From Paraburkholderia silviterrae (GTDB taxonomy: Bacteria > Pseudomonadota > Gammaproteobacteria > Burkholderiales > Burkholderiaceae), in NCBI RefSeq assembly GCF_004353915.1, contig NZ_SMRP01000027.1, positions 1 through 64,000 on the forward strand: a DNA stretch of 64,000 nt, written 5' to 3'. The first letter of the stretch is position 1; each line of letters starts with the position of its first letter. The position numbers were made by a program, and so were the translations under genes. The notes under the pieces are model-generated. The model was not told the DNA's origin. It searched no databases and saw only the letters and a list, made by a program, of their open reading frames with translations. Of the stretch, positions 25,554 through 33,200 are shown in pieces.

Positions 25554-26335
25554 TTGCTCGCAGCGCGTTGTACGCACGCGTTGCGGCGGGTGGCCGGGCG
25601 GAGGCGGCAATCGCGGTCAAGGCCGCCGCAGCAGCTTTTCCGGCCTGGGCACAAACCACGCCTGCCGAGCGCGCAATGCTCTTCTTCAAGGCGGCAGAGA
25701 TCGTGAAGCGCCGTCGTGCGGAAATCGCCCGGATCCTCGCCCAGGAAACCGGCAGCACGATCTCCTTTGCCACGTTCCAGCAGGATCTCGTTGCGGCGAC
25801 CATCGAACAAGCTGTTGGCTGGATGTACCTTCCGAAAGGTGAAGTCCTCGAAACCAATGTCGCTGGAACTCACTCCATTGGCGTACGCCGCCCCCTCGGT
25901 GTCATCGCAAGCTTCACGCCATGGAATGGGGCGAGCGTGCTGTCATGGCGAGCCGTCCTGTCGCCGATCGCTGCCGGCAACACGGTCGTCGTGAAACCGT
26001 CCGAGCTCTCCCCTATCTCCGCCGGCCTGATCCTCGCGCAAATCGTCGAGGAGGTCGACACCGCCGAGCAGGCCGTCGAAGCGGCCAATCGCACGCTGTA
26101 TGGGCTCACGTCGTCCATCGTGGCAGGCGACACCTATCGGGCATTCGAACTGGCGCCGAAGATTCAGGCCGGCATCGTCAATGTCAACTCGGCTACGGTG
26201 AACGACGAGATCCATGCCCCGATGGGCGGCGTGCGCGATAGCGGCTGGGGGCGTACGGGCCCAGACAGCCTGAAGGAGTTCCAGGACGTCATCTGGATCA
26301 ACTCGCATAGCGGTCAACGCCAATATCCGTTCTGA
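25553..26335 (+). pseudogene. Aldehyde dehydrogenase with internal deletion
   Basis: An open frame of 261 codons with strong ALDH (benzaldehyde/vanillin dehydrogenase-like) sequence at both ends but lacking the middle. It begins at ALYARVAAGGRAEA with no normal start (only TTG at 25568; about 35 N-terminal residues missing), runs through FTPWNG and VVVKPSELSPISAGLILAQI, then jumps at about 26055 to DTAEQAVEAANRTLYGLTSS and ends normally. About 200 residues are gone, including the catalytic Glu (LELGG) and Cys (GQxC). The junction GTCGAGGAGGTCGAC contains a short direct repeat that could have mediated the deletion. Not a working dehydrogenase. Confidence 0.85.
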
Positions 26336-26767
26336 GGTGCCGCTGTAGAACGCTGTTTGACACGGAGGACGCAAAAGTGAAGGAAGTCGGCGAAGCGTGA
26401 ATGGCGCCGCGCACCAGCGCTGCAGCTGCTGGTGCGCCGCCGTGTGCATGCTGCCGGGCGCCGGGCACGCCATGACCACGCCCGCGACGCGTGCGAGGTA
26501 CCCCGCGCTCACTTCCTGGCTGCCGACATTCCTGTTCGAATCATTCCAGTGCGCCTGGCGCATTCATCGGCGACGGTATCCGCATCCAACGCGCCGTTCA
26601 CGCGTTGAGTTGCTCAACCTCGGCCTCAAGAATCACCCGCTCAAAACGGCTCACCCAAGCCCCTCCGCAAAGGGCATTGCACCGCTCGCCGACCAACGGC
26701 CGTGCGGCAGTCCTCAAACTCCTGCCCCCCCGAGCAAATTCACGCAATCCGTCGGCGACAAAACGGG
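26336..26767. other. Intergenic stretch without a supported gene
   Basis: About 430 bp between the dead ALDH and the ligase promoter. The only ORFs here (such as 26397-26771) are Cys/Arg/Pro-rich out-of-frame readings without a ribosome site or family features. It may be decayed sequence left by the event that damaged the ALDH. Confidence 0.5.
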
Positions 26768-26796
26768 TTGACACGCCTACTTCCGCGCCCTAACAT
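26768..26796 (+). promoter_or_regulatory. Sigma-70 promoter of the ligase-monooxygenase operon
   Basis: TTGACA (26768-26773), 17 bp, TAACAT (26791-26796). Consensus -35 and optimal spacing. The operator at 26798-26831 covers the expected start of transcription. The porin promoter at 32984-33012 has the same design. Confidence 0.7.
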
Positions 26797-26797
26797 A

Positions 26798-26831
26798 CAA
26801 CAATGCTGCACACATTCATCATTGTTGAATG
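26798..26831. promoter_or_regulatory. Putative IclR operator O1
   Basis: CAACA (26798-26802), 10 bp, then CATTCATCATTGTTGAATG (26813-26831); CAACAATG and CATTGTTG make 8-bp inverted arms. The same elements at the same spacing stand downstream of the porin promoter (33016-33049). It sits at +1 to +35, a repressor position. The IclR gene at 32144-32920 is the obvious candidate to bind it. Confidence 0.6.
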
Positions 26832-26919
26832 TCAGAGGCAAGAAAGAACCGGCCACGCGTCGCCTGAAATCGCCACGCACCAGAATTTGCAACGTATGAC
26901 CCAAGGCATGGGAAATTCT

Positions 26920-28581
26920 ATGAAAACGCTTTCGTATGAATGTGGGACACGCTCTCCGGCGTTGATCAACAAGACGATCGGCGATTCATTCGATGAGATC
27001 GCGGTCAAGATGAATGACCACACCGCGGTGGTCAGCCGCCATGAAGGTGTTCGGCTCAGCTACGGTGAACTTCGGGAGAGGTCCGACCAGCTCGCTGCCG
27101 GGCTGCTTGCATCGGGACTCGAGCCCGGCGATCGGATCGGCATCTGGTCCCACACGAACATCGTCTGGCTGCTCATGCAGTTGGCCACCGCCAAGGCGGG
27201 GTTGATCCTCGTAAACATTAACCCCGCCTATCGGACCTCGGAACTGGAGCACGCACTCAATCTGGTGGGATGCAGGGCAATCGTGACGATGGTTCGATAC
27301 CGCTCGAGCGAATATCTGAACATGTTGCGGGAGCTGGGCAAGGCCCGCCTGCCGAAGCTCGAGACGATCTGGTGGATAGATGAGGCCGACGCACGGGAAG
27401 AACTGGGCGCACAGCGGTTCTCCGATTTGTTCCGCCTCGCACCGGCAGGCAATACGTTGCTTGACGACGTACGCCACACGGTGCGCCCCGACGATCCTGT
27501 CAATATTCAGTTCACCAGCGGGACGACGGGGCTTCCCAAGGCCGCTACCCTGAGTCACCGAAACATCCTGAACAACGGCTACTTCGTTGGTGAGTGCATG
27601 AAGCTCACCCACGCAGATCGCGTCTGCGTTCCCGTCCCGATGTATCACTGCTTCGGCATGGTCATGGGCAATCTTGCTTCACTCACACATGGTTCGACCA
27701 TTGTTTATCCCTCGGTGAGGTTCGAAGCCGAAGCCGTTCTCGAAGCCGTGCAGGCCGAGAAGTGCACGGCGCTCCTTGGGGTGCCGACCATGTTCATCGC
27801 CGCGCTCAATCACCCGCGGTTCGCCACGTTCGACACGAGCAGCCTGCGCACCGGCATCATGGCCGGCTCGCCGTGCCCCATCGAAATCATGCGGCGGGTG
27901 GTCGACGAAATGCACCTGTCTGAAATCACCATCGCGTATGGCATGACCGAAACCAGCCCGGTCAGCTGCCAAAGCATGACGGATACCCCCCTCGACAAAC
28001 GCGTAACCACGGTCGGCCAGGTCTTGCCGCATCTTGAGATCAAGATCGTCGACCAGATGAGCGGCGAAACCGTCGAGCGCGGTCAATCCGGCGAGCTTTG
28101 CACCCGTGGCTATTCGGTCATGCTGGGCTACTGGAATCAGGACGACAGAACGAAAGAAGCCATCGATGCCGAAGGCTGGATGCATACCGGAGACCTGGCA
28201 ACAATGGATTCGGCCGGCTACGTCAACATCGTTGGCAGAATCAAGGACATGGTCATTCGCGGCGGTGAAAACCTCTATCCGCGCGAGATCGAGGAATTCC
28301 TGTACACCTGTCCCGGCGTGCTCGACGTGCAGGTGGTCGGTGTGCCGGACAAGCATTTTGGCGAAGAACTGTGCGCGTGGATCGTCACCAAACCCGAGGC
28401 CTTCCTCGACGAGGACACCGTTCGAGCATTCTGCAACGGCAGGATCGCGCATTACAAGGTGCCCAAATACATTCGCTTTGTCGATTCGTTCCCGACAACC
28501 GTGACGGGAAAAATTCAGAAGTACTTGATTCGGCAAATCATGAGTGATGAGCTCGATCTGAAGGAACAACAGACGGCGTAG
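26920..28581 (+). CDS. AMP-forming acyl-CoA synthetase
   Basis: 553 residues from the ATG at 26920 (MKTLSYECG). The in-frame ATG at 26803 lies in the operator at the expected transcription start and 26896 has no ribosome site, so I prefer 26920, though its own ribosome site is weak. ANL-family marks: P-loop FTSGTTGLPKAATLSH, YGMTETSP, GWMHTGDLATMD, hinge region GRIKDMVIRGGENLYPREIEE and catalytic Lys in TGKIQKY. It closely resembles medium/long-chain fatty acyl-CoA ligases (FadD3/AFT type). First gene of the IclR-controlled operon, so it probably activates the incoming acid. Confidence 0.9.
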   Translation: MKTLSYECGTRSPALINKTIGDSFDEIAVKMNDHTAVVSRHEGVRLSYGELRERSDQLAAGLLASGLEPGDRIGIWSHTNIVWLLMQLATAKAGLILVNINPAYRTSELEHALNLVGCRAIVTMVRYRSSEYLNMLRELGKARLPKLETIWWIDEADAREELGAQRFSDLFRLAPAGNTLLDDVRHTVRPDDPVNIQFTSGTTGLPKAATLSHRNILNNGYFVGECMKLTHADRVCVPVPMYHCFGMVMGNLASLTHGSTIVYPSVRFEAEAVLEAVQAEKCTALLGVPTMFIAALNHPRFATFDTSSLRTGIMAGSPCPIEIMRRVVDEMHLSEITIAYGMTETSPVSCQSMTDTPLDKRVTTVGQVLPHLEIKIVDQMSGETVERGQSGELCTRGYSVMLGYWNQDDRTKEAIDAEGWMHTGDLATMDSAGYVNIVGRIKDMVIRGGENLYPREIEEFLYTCPGVLDVQVVGVPDKHFGEELCAWIVTKPEAFLDEDTVRAFCNGRIAHYKVPKYIRFVDSFPTTVTGKIQKYLIRQIMSDELDLKEQQTA

Positions 28582-28639
28582 TTCTCATCGACGTTGATAC
28601 CCCACTCATTCCATCACCACCGTTTGCCGGAGCACAAAC

Positions 28640-29005
28640 ATGGCAGAAGTTGACATGCAATCGGTCTATATCGTCGCAAAGGATATCGACCGACTTTCGG
28701 AGTTCTATATCTCGGCCTTGAACATGCCGGTTCAGTTTCGCGACGCGGCAAGGTGGACGCAATTCCGCCTCCAGAGGAGCGCGTTCGCGCTGAGTTCCGC
28801 CGAGGAAGCCGCACAAGGCGCCGTAGGCGCGGTCCCCGTCTTCCAGGTCGCTGGCGAGGCTCAGGAAGCCGTCCAGCAGAAGATCCTGTCCGCGGGTGGC
28901 CAGTTGCTCGGCCAGCGAGACATGGGTACACATGGCGTCGTCGCCACCTACAAGGACCCTGAGGAGAATATCTTTCAGGTCTTTAGCAAGTCTTCGACTC
29001 GCTAA
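28640..29005 (+). CDS. VOC (glyoxalase/bleomycin-resistance) superfamily protein
   Basis: 121 residues, one paired beta-alpha-beta-beta-beta unit set: VDMQSVYIVAKDIDRLSEFY, ALNMPVQF and YKDPEENIFQVF at the C-terminus, where the family often has a metal-binding Glu (here in PEENIFQ). The N-terminal His/Gln metal ligand position appears as Gln (MQSVYI). VOC proteins include isomerases, epimerases and extradiol dioxygenases; which one applies is unclear. It lies between the ligase and the LLM monooxygenase with short gaps, so it probably acts on a pathway intermediate. Confidence 0.75.
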   Translation: MAEVDMQSVYIVAKDIDRLSEFYISALNMPVQFRDAARWTQFRLQRSAFALSSAEEAAQGAVGAVPVFQVAGEAQEAVQQKILSAGGQLLGQRDMGTHGVVATYKDPEENIFQVFSKSSTR

Positions 29006-29044
29006 GTCGAAAGATCATTCAATTCTCACCTTACTGGAACCATC

Positions 29045-30067
29045 ATGAAGTTCGGAATTTTTGACCAAAACGATCGCAATGGCCTGCCAATCAATCAGCA
29101 GTACGAAGATAGACTCCAGATTATCGAGCTCTACGACAAGCTCGGCTTCCACGCCTATCACATGTCGGAGCACCACTCGACGCCACTGAGCGCGTGCCCT
29201 TCGCAAAGCGTATTTCTTGCCGCTGCCGCGCAGAGAACCCGGAATCTGCGCCTGGCCCCGCTGGTCTATATTCTTCCGATCCATCACCCGGTGCGTCTTG
29301 CTGAAGAGATCTGCATGCTCGACCACCTGAGCGGCGGCCGCTTCGAATATGGCGTCGGCCGGGGTGCGTCGCCCCATGAGATCGAAGCGCTTGGCATCGA
29401 TCCATCCACGGCACAGGCCAGATATATCGAGTCGTATGAAATTGTGAAGCAGTTCCTCAACTCGAATACCCTCAACTACGACGGGCAATTCTGGCAGTTC
29501 AAAGATGTTCCGATTGAGATGCAACCGCTGCAGACGCCGCCTCCGACGTGGTATGCGCTGGCCTCGCCCGAGTCGACGGTGTGGCCCGCGCAGGAGAAGA
29601 TGAACATCGTGTGCGCAGGTCCTGTCCAGCGTGTTAGAGCGATCACCGATCGTTATCGCGAAGAATTCGCCAAGCGTCATCCCTCCGCAGCCGAGCCGCT
29701 CATGGGTGTGAACCGCTATATCGTCGTTGCTGACACGGACGAGGAAGCCATGGAAATCGGCTCCCGGGCATGGTCGACGTTCTATCCGAACTTTTTCAAG
29801 CTCTGGAAAAAGCACGGCACCGAGCCCGTCAACCAGAAGCTCCCGCCGACGTTCGAACCGCTCGTGGAATCGGGCCTCGCCGTGGTGGGCACGGCGGAAA
29901 CCGTGCGCGAAAAACTGCTGGAGCAGGCACATGCCGGGGGCTTCAACTATCTGATCGGCACTTTCATGTTCGGAGACATGTCGGTGTCGCAAGCGAGGAA
30001 GTCCATTGGGCTCTTCCACGAATCCGTCATGCCGGCGTTCGAGGAGCTGGAGCAAGTCCTGTCATGA
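29045..30067 (+). CDS. LLM-class flavin-dependent monooxygenase
   Basis: 340 residues, bacterial-luciferase-like TIM barrel. FGIFDQND at the start, YHMSEHHSTP (the usual EHH), RTRNLRLAPLVYILPIHHPVRLAEE and LSGGRFEYGVGRG all match group A LLM monooxygenases that use free reduced FMN. It is co-translated (4-bp overlap) with a flavin reductase, so the two form a two-component oxygenase. Substrate unknown; a CoA ester or free acid handled by the neighbouring ligase and hydrolase is likely. Confidence 0.9.
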   Translation: MKFGIFDQNDRNGLPINQQYEDRLQIIELYDKLGFHAYHMSEHHSTPLSACPSQSVFLAAAAQRTRNLRLAPLVYILPIHHPVRLAEEICMLDHLSGGRFEYGVGRGASPHEIEALGIDPSTAQARYIESYEIVKQFLNSNTLNYDGQFWQFKDVPIEMQPLQTPPPTWYALASPESTVWPAQEKMNIVCAGPVQRVRAITDRYREEFAKRHPSAAEPLMGVNRYIVVADTDEEAMEIGSRAWSTFYPNFFKLWKKHGTEPVNQKLPPTFEPLVESGLAVVGTAETVREKLLEQAHAGGFNYLIGTFMFGDMSVSQARKSIGLFHESVMPAFEELEQVLS

Positions 30068-31179
30068 ATGCATCTGTTCTGTCCGCGCACGCGCAGGCGG
30101 CGACCGGGACATTCGACAAGCGCCAGTTAAGAAATGTTCTAGGCTCGTTCGTCACCGGTGTCACCGTGGTCACCACGCTCGACACCGAAGGGAAAATGCA
30201 TGGCCTGACCGCCAATTCATTTTCCTCGGTGTCCCTCGATCCGCCTCTTGTGCTGTGGAGCCAGGCCACATCCGCTGGAAGCCATGCGGCCTTCAGGGAC
30301 TCGGATCGTTTTACGATCAACATCCTGGCAGAGGATCAGCACGGCCTGGCCAATCACTTCGCGGCGAGGTCCCCGGACAAGTTCTCGGGCATCGACTACG
30401 ACATAGGGATCGACGGACTTCCCGTACTGCGCGATTGCAGCGCATGGCTCGAGTGCAAGGTCGTTTCCCGCCATCCAGGCGGCGATCATGTGATCTTCGT
30501 GGGTTCGGTCGAACGCATTCGCCAAACTACGCGGCGTCCGCTCGTCTTTGGCGGCGGCCAGTATCTGGTTGCCGACCCGCATGACCTCGGTCACGCGCCA
30601 GTCGGCACGCAGGGCGCCATGAAGTCCCAGCCGCATGCTGTGCGACTCGCGAACCGCAGCATGTTGCGGCTCGCGAATGCACTCGACAAGACGCTGGCAC
30701 TGGTGGCGTGGGGCAACCATGGACCTACGGTGATCGCCTGGCAAGCTGGCGCAACACCCGTGGCCGCGGATCTGCCGCTGGGGCTCGTCCTGCCGGTGAC
30801 GTCCTCGGCGTCTGGACTCGCGCTGGCCGCCTTTCTCCCGCCCGAAGCCATCGACAGGTTCGTGACTGCGGAACTGCGAGAAAACCGGCGACGTGAATCG
30901 GATGACCTGCCGCTCACTGCGCAATCGCTCTACGACATGCTTGAATCAGTCAGGGCCTCGCGCGTAGCGACGAGGCGCCCCGGCCCGTTCCATGACGACC
31001 GCGTCCTCGCCAATGCGATCAGCGTGCCCATCCTTTCGCCGGACGGGACTGCAGTACTCGCATTGACGGCCATCGGCCCAGCCGGGCAGTTCGATGCGGC
31101 AACGAACGGACCTTGCGCGCAAGCGCTCAAGGCCGCGGCAGAAGAGATCTCCGCTGCATTGCAGGAATGTATCCATTGA
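30064..31179 (+). CDS. Flavin reductase fused to an IclR-type effector-binding domain
   Basis: 371 residues. Residues about 18-170 are a flavin reductase-like FMN-binding domain (LRNVLGSFVTGVTVVTTL, LTANSFSSVSLDPPLVLW, FTINILAEDQ, then HVIFVGSVE). Residues about 200-368 resemble the effector half of IclR regulators: ALVAWGNHGPTVIAWQ, LGLVLPVTSSASGLALAAFL, and NAISVPILSPDGTAVLALTA align with VTAWTDDGPVSLFKQ, TGLIPLVTTAAGKLFIACL and VSVAAPIWNRDGNLQFAISL of the IclR protein encoded at 32144-32920. No HTH is present. It should supply FMNH2 to the LLM enzyme, possibly only when a ligand binds the C-terminal domain, as in the HPA hydroxylase reductase C1, whose sensor domain is MarR-like. Confidence 0.85.
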   Translation: MNASVLSAHAQAATGTFDKRQLRNVLGSFVTGVTVVTTLDTEGKMHGLTANSFSSVSLDPPLVLWSQATSAGSHAAFRDSDRFTINILAEDQHGLANHFAARSPDKFSGIDYDIGIDGLPVLRDCSAWLECKVVSRHPGGDHVIFVGSVERIRQTTRRPLVFGGGQYLVADPHDLGHAPVGTQGAMKSQPHAVRLANRSMLRLANALDKTLALVAWGNHGPTVIAWQAGATPVAADLPLGLVLPVTSSASGLALAAFLPPEAIDRFVTAELRENRRRESDDLPLTAQSLYDMLESVRASRVATRRPGPFHDDRVLANAISVPILSPDGTAVLALTAIGPAGQFDAATNGPCAQALKAAAEEISAALQECIH

Positions 31180-31219
31180 AGCGCGCCTGTGGCGACTTCT
31201 CACTCGACCCCACTCGACC

Positions 31220-32086
31220 ATGACTGAAACTGATAGCCGTCTACTCGAAGCCTCGTTGCCCGCCGTCGAACAGCGCCAGTTGAGCCTTGCCATGCTTGGC
31301 GGCAATCGAACCCTCACCTACCGGGCAGCCGGCGACGAGCAGGCCCCCGCCGTCGTACTGCTGCATGGCATCGGCTCGAGCTCGGCGGGATACCGCGCAC
31401 AGCTCGCAGCACTGGCCGTGCACCATCGCGTGATCGCCTGGGATGCTCCCGGCTACGGACAAAGCAGCCCGTTTGCAATCGCGACGCCGGGCGCGAAAGA
31501 TTACGCAGAAGTCCTCATGGCCCTCTTGACGGCGCTTGGCATCTCGCGCGCGACGGTCGTGGGTAGCTCATGGGGCAGCGTCATCGCAGCGATGTTCGCG
31601 GCGCGGTATGCGTCCGCTACGCGCGCCCTCGTATTGAGCGCGCCCAACGTCGCGCGAGGGCATCTGTCGATTTCGGATCGCGCCGCCGCCCGAGACGCGC
31701 TGATGCGAAGCGGCGCGGCTCACTCGCCCGAGGCGCGCGCAGCAGTAGTCGACGCCCTCGTCGCGCCGAATGCGGGACCCCAGGTCCGGGCCCTCGTAGC
31801 GAAACTGAGAGACGCCGTTACGCCAACCGGCTGGGAACATGCGGTCGACATGCTCTTCTCCGCGCATACGCCGTCTGTGGTTGCCTCAGTTGAGGCGCCG
31901 GTCTCTGTCATTATCGGCAACCTGGATCGCGTCGCGCCGATAGACGAGCATGCCCGCCCGATTCACGAGGCAGCGCCCAATTCGACGCTCCATGTGCTCG
32001 ACGGAATCGGCCACATGCCGAAGCTGGAAGCACCAGAGGCCTTCAATTCCATCGTATTGGCAGCTGCCGCCGCCGCAATCGGGTGA
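31220..32086 (+). CDS. Alpha/beta-fold hydrolase
   Basis: 288 residues; start at 31220 (MTETDSRLL), the upstream extension being an out-of-context reading of the reductase end. HGIGSSS oxyanion loop, nucleophile Ser in GSSWGS (about 119), Asp in GNLDRVAP, His in GIGHMPK. Last gene of the ligase-VOC-LLM-reductase operon. It could hydrolyse a lactone or ester formed by Baeyer-Villiger-type oxygenation by the LLM enzyme, or a CoA thioester; this is inference from the operon. Confidence 0.85.
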   Translation: MTETDSRLLEASLPAVEQRQLSLAMLGGNRTLTYRAAGDEQAPAVVLLHGIGSSSAGYRAQLAALAVHHRVIAWDAPGYGQSSPFAIATPGAKDYAEVLMALLTALGISRATVVGSSWGSVIAAMFAARYASATRALVLSAPNVARGHLSISDRAAARDALMRSGAAHSPEARAAVVDALVAPNAGPQVRALVAKLRDAVTPTGWEHAVDMLFSAHTPSVVASVEAPVSVIIGNLDRVAPIDEHARPIHEAAPNSTLHVLDGIGHMPKLEAPEAFNSIVLAAAAAAIG

Positions 32087-32143
32087 CCGCAAGCCCCCTG
32101 CCCCGCAGCTCCAGTCGTTGGCATGGTTGGCGTATCCGGGCGT

Positions 32144-32920
32144 CTATGCTGTTTTGCTTGACGCCTTTCCTCCCAACGCAACCGTTGCACGGGCCGCGCT
32201 CGCGAGCAGGGCCTCGACCGCCGTGCCATGAATATCCGTATTCAGGGTGGCCGGCGTCCCGATGAGACTGATGGCGAACTGGAGATTTCCGTCCCGGTTC
32301 CAGATCGGCGCAGCAACAGATACGTAGCCAAGATCCCCACGATGAACCGTAGTGAAGCCACAATTGCGCAGCTCCGCGCTCGCTTCTTCACGCAAGGCAG
32401 CCTGACTCCCTTCGCGCGCGCCAGGCATTTCACGAGCAATGAGCTCGTCGGTGCGGCCTGGTTGCAGACATGCGATAAACAGCTTTCCCGCAGCAGTCGT
32501 GACGAGGGGAATCAGCCCCGTCCGCATCTCCAGGATGCTCCGGGTCTCGCCCTCCTGCTTGAAGAGGCTCACTGGGCCGTCGTCGGTCCATGCTGTCACC
32601 GCCGCCCCACTCAGGGTGGCATCGCGCAACGCGATCACTTCGCGGCGCACGATATCGAATCCGTCCAGCTGGGCGATCGCGCTCATCCCCAGCGCAAGTG
32701 AAGCTGGGCCCAGCTTGTAGCATCCGGGCTTCTCATCCGCCGAAACAAGTCCCGTGCGTACGAGACTGATCATGTAGTTACTCGTTGCACTGGGCGAGAG
32801 TTCGGAAAGGGTCGCAATGTCCTTGAGAGGAAGTGCGCGCACGCTCGTTTGCAACGCCGAGAGAATTCGGAACGCAATCTCGACAGACTGAATGCCACGC
32901 CTCGCAGTCACATTGGTCAT
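32144..32920 (-). CDS. IclR-family transcriptional regulator
   Basis: 258 residues. N-terminal winged HTH (about 8-70: SVEIAFRILSALQ, LKDIATLSELSPSATSNYMISLVRTGLV), then the GAF-like effector domain (about 85-250). It lies convergent to the catabolic operon and divergent from the porin gene. Two operators with the same sequence and spacing, one at each target promoter, make it the local regulator of uptake (porin) and catabolism. Its effector domain is a near relative of the one fused to the flavin reductase. Confidence 0.92.
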   Translation of the reverse strand: MTNVTARRGIQSVEIAFRILSALQTSVRALPLKDIATLSELSPSATSNYMISLVRTGLVSADEKPGCYKLGPASLALGMSAIAQLDGFDIVRREVIALRDATLSGAAVTAWTDDGPVSLFKQEGETRSILEMRTGLIPLVTTAAGKLFIACLQPGRTDELIAREMPGAREGSQAALREEASAELRNCGFTTVHRGDLGYVSVAAPIWNRDGNLQFAISLIGTPATLNTDIHGTAVEALLASAARATVALGGKASSKTA

Positions 32921-32983
32921 ATTTCAGCCGCATTGAAGTCGTCAAAAATGAGCTGCCCCGGGTTTCCCCGGACGGCTGCCGTG

Positions 32984-33012
32984 TTGACACCTTTAGGGGG
33001 GCTCCCTATAGT
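32984..33012 (+). promoter_or_regulatory. Sigma-70 promoter of the porin gene
   Basis: TTGACA (32984-32989), 17 bp, TATAGT (33007-33012). Same -35 and spacing as the ligase promoter at 26768-26796. Confidence 0.75.
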
Positions 33013-33015
33013 GTT

Positions 33016-33049
33016 CAACAGAAATTATGCCATTCATCAATGTTGAACG
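33016..33049. promoter_or_regulatory. Putative IclR operator O2
   Basis: CAACA (33016-33020), 10 bp, then CATTCATCAATGTTGAACG (33031-33049). GTTCAACA (33013-33020) and TGTTGAAC (33041-33048) are perfect inverted arms. Matches O1 (26798-26831) in 17 of the 19 bases of the right half and in overall spacing. Confidence 0.6.
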
Positions 33050-33111
33050 CAACACCCTGGAGCTGACGGTATCGGAGGCTACACCACCAGGCGGATCAGG
33101 GTTTGGAGTTT

Positions 33112-33143
33112 TAGTCTTATTTATTAGTACGACTACTTTTTTT
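33112..33143 (+). terminator. Possible attenuator in the porin leader
   Basis: TAGTC (33112-33116) and GACTA (33131-33135) can pair around 14 nt and are followed by a run of seven T (33137-33143), inside the 180-nt leader of the porin mRNA. The stem is short and AT-rich, so this is only a weak terminator or attenuator candidate. Confidence 0.25.
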
Positions 33144-33200
33144 GGGTCTCTTCACACACAACCCCAGCAGAACAAAAACAACCGCTTCGGAGTCAAAGTA

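Noticed and set aside
26397..26771. 124-residue frame before the ligase promoter
   Set aside because: Cys/Pro/Arg-rich sequence without motif or ribosome site; its end runs into the -35 of a good promoter.
26803..26919. Upstream start for the acyl-CoA ligase at 26803
   Set aside because: The ATG would lie in the operator at the predicted transcription start, leaving no leader for a ribosome site. The 26920 start fits the family N-terminus better.
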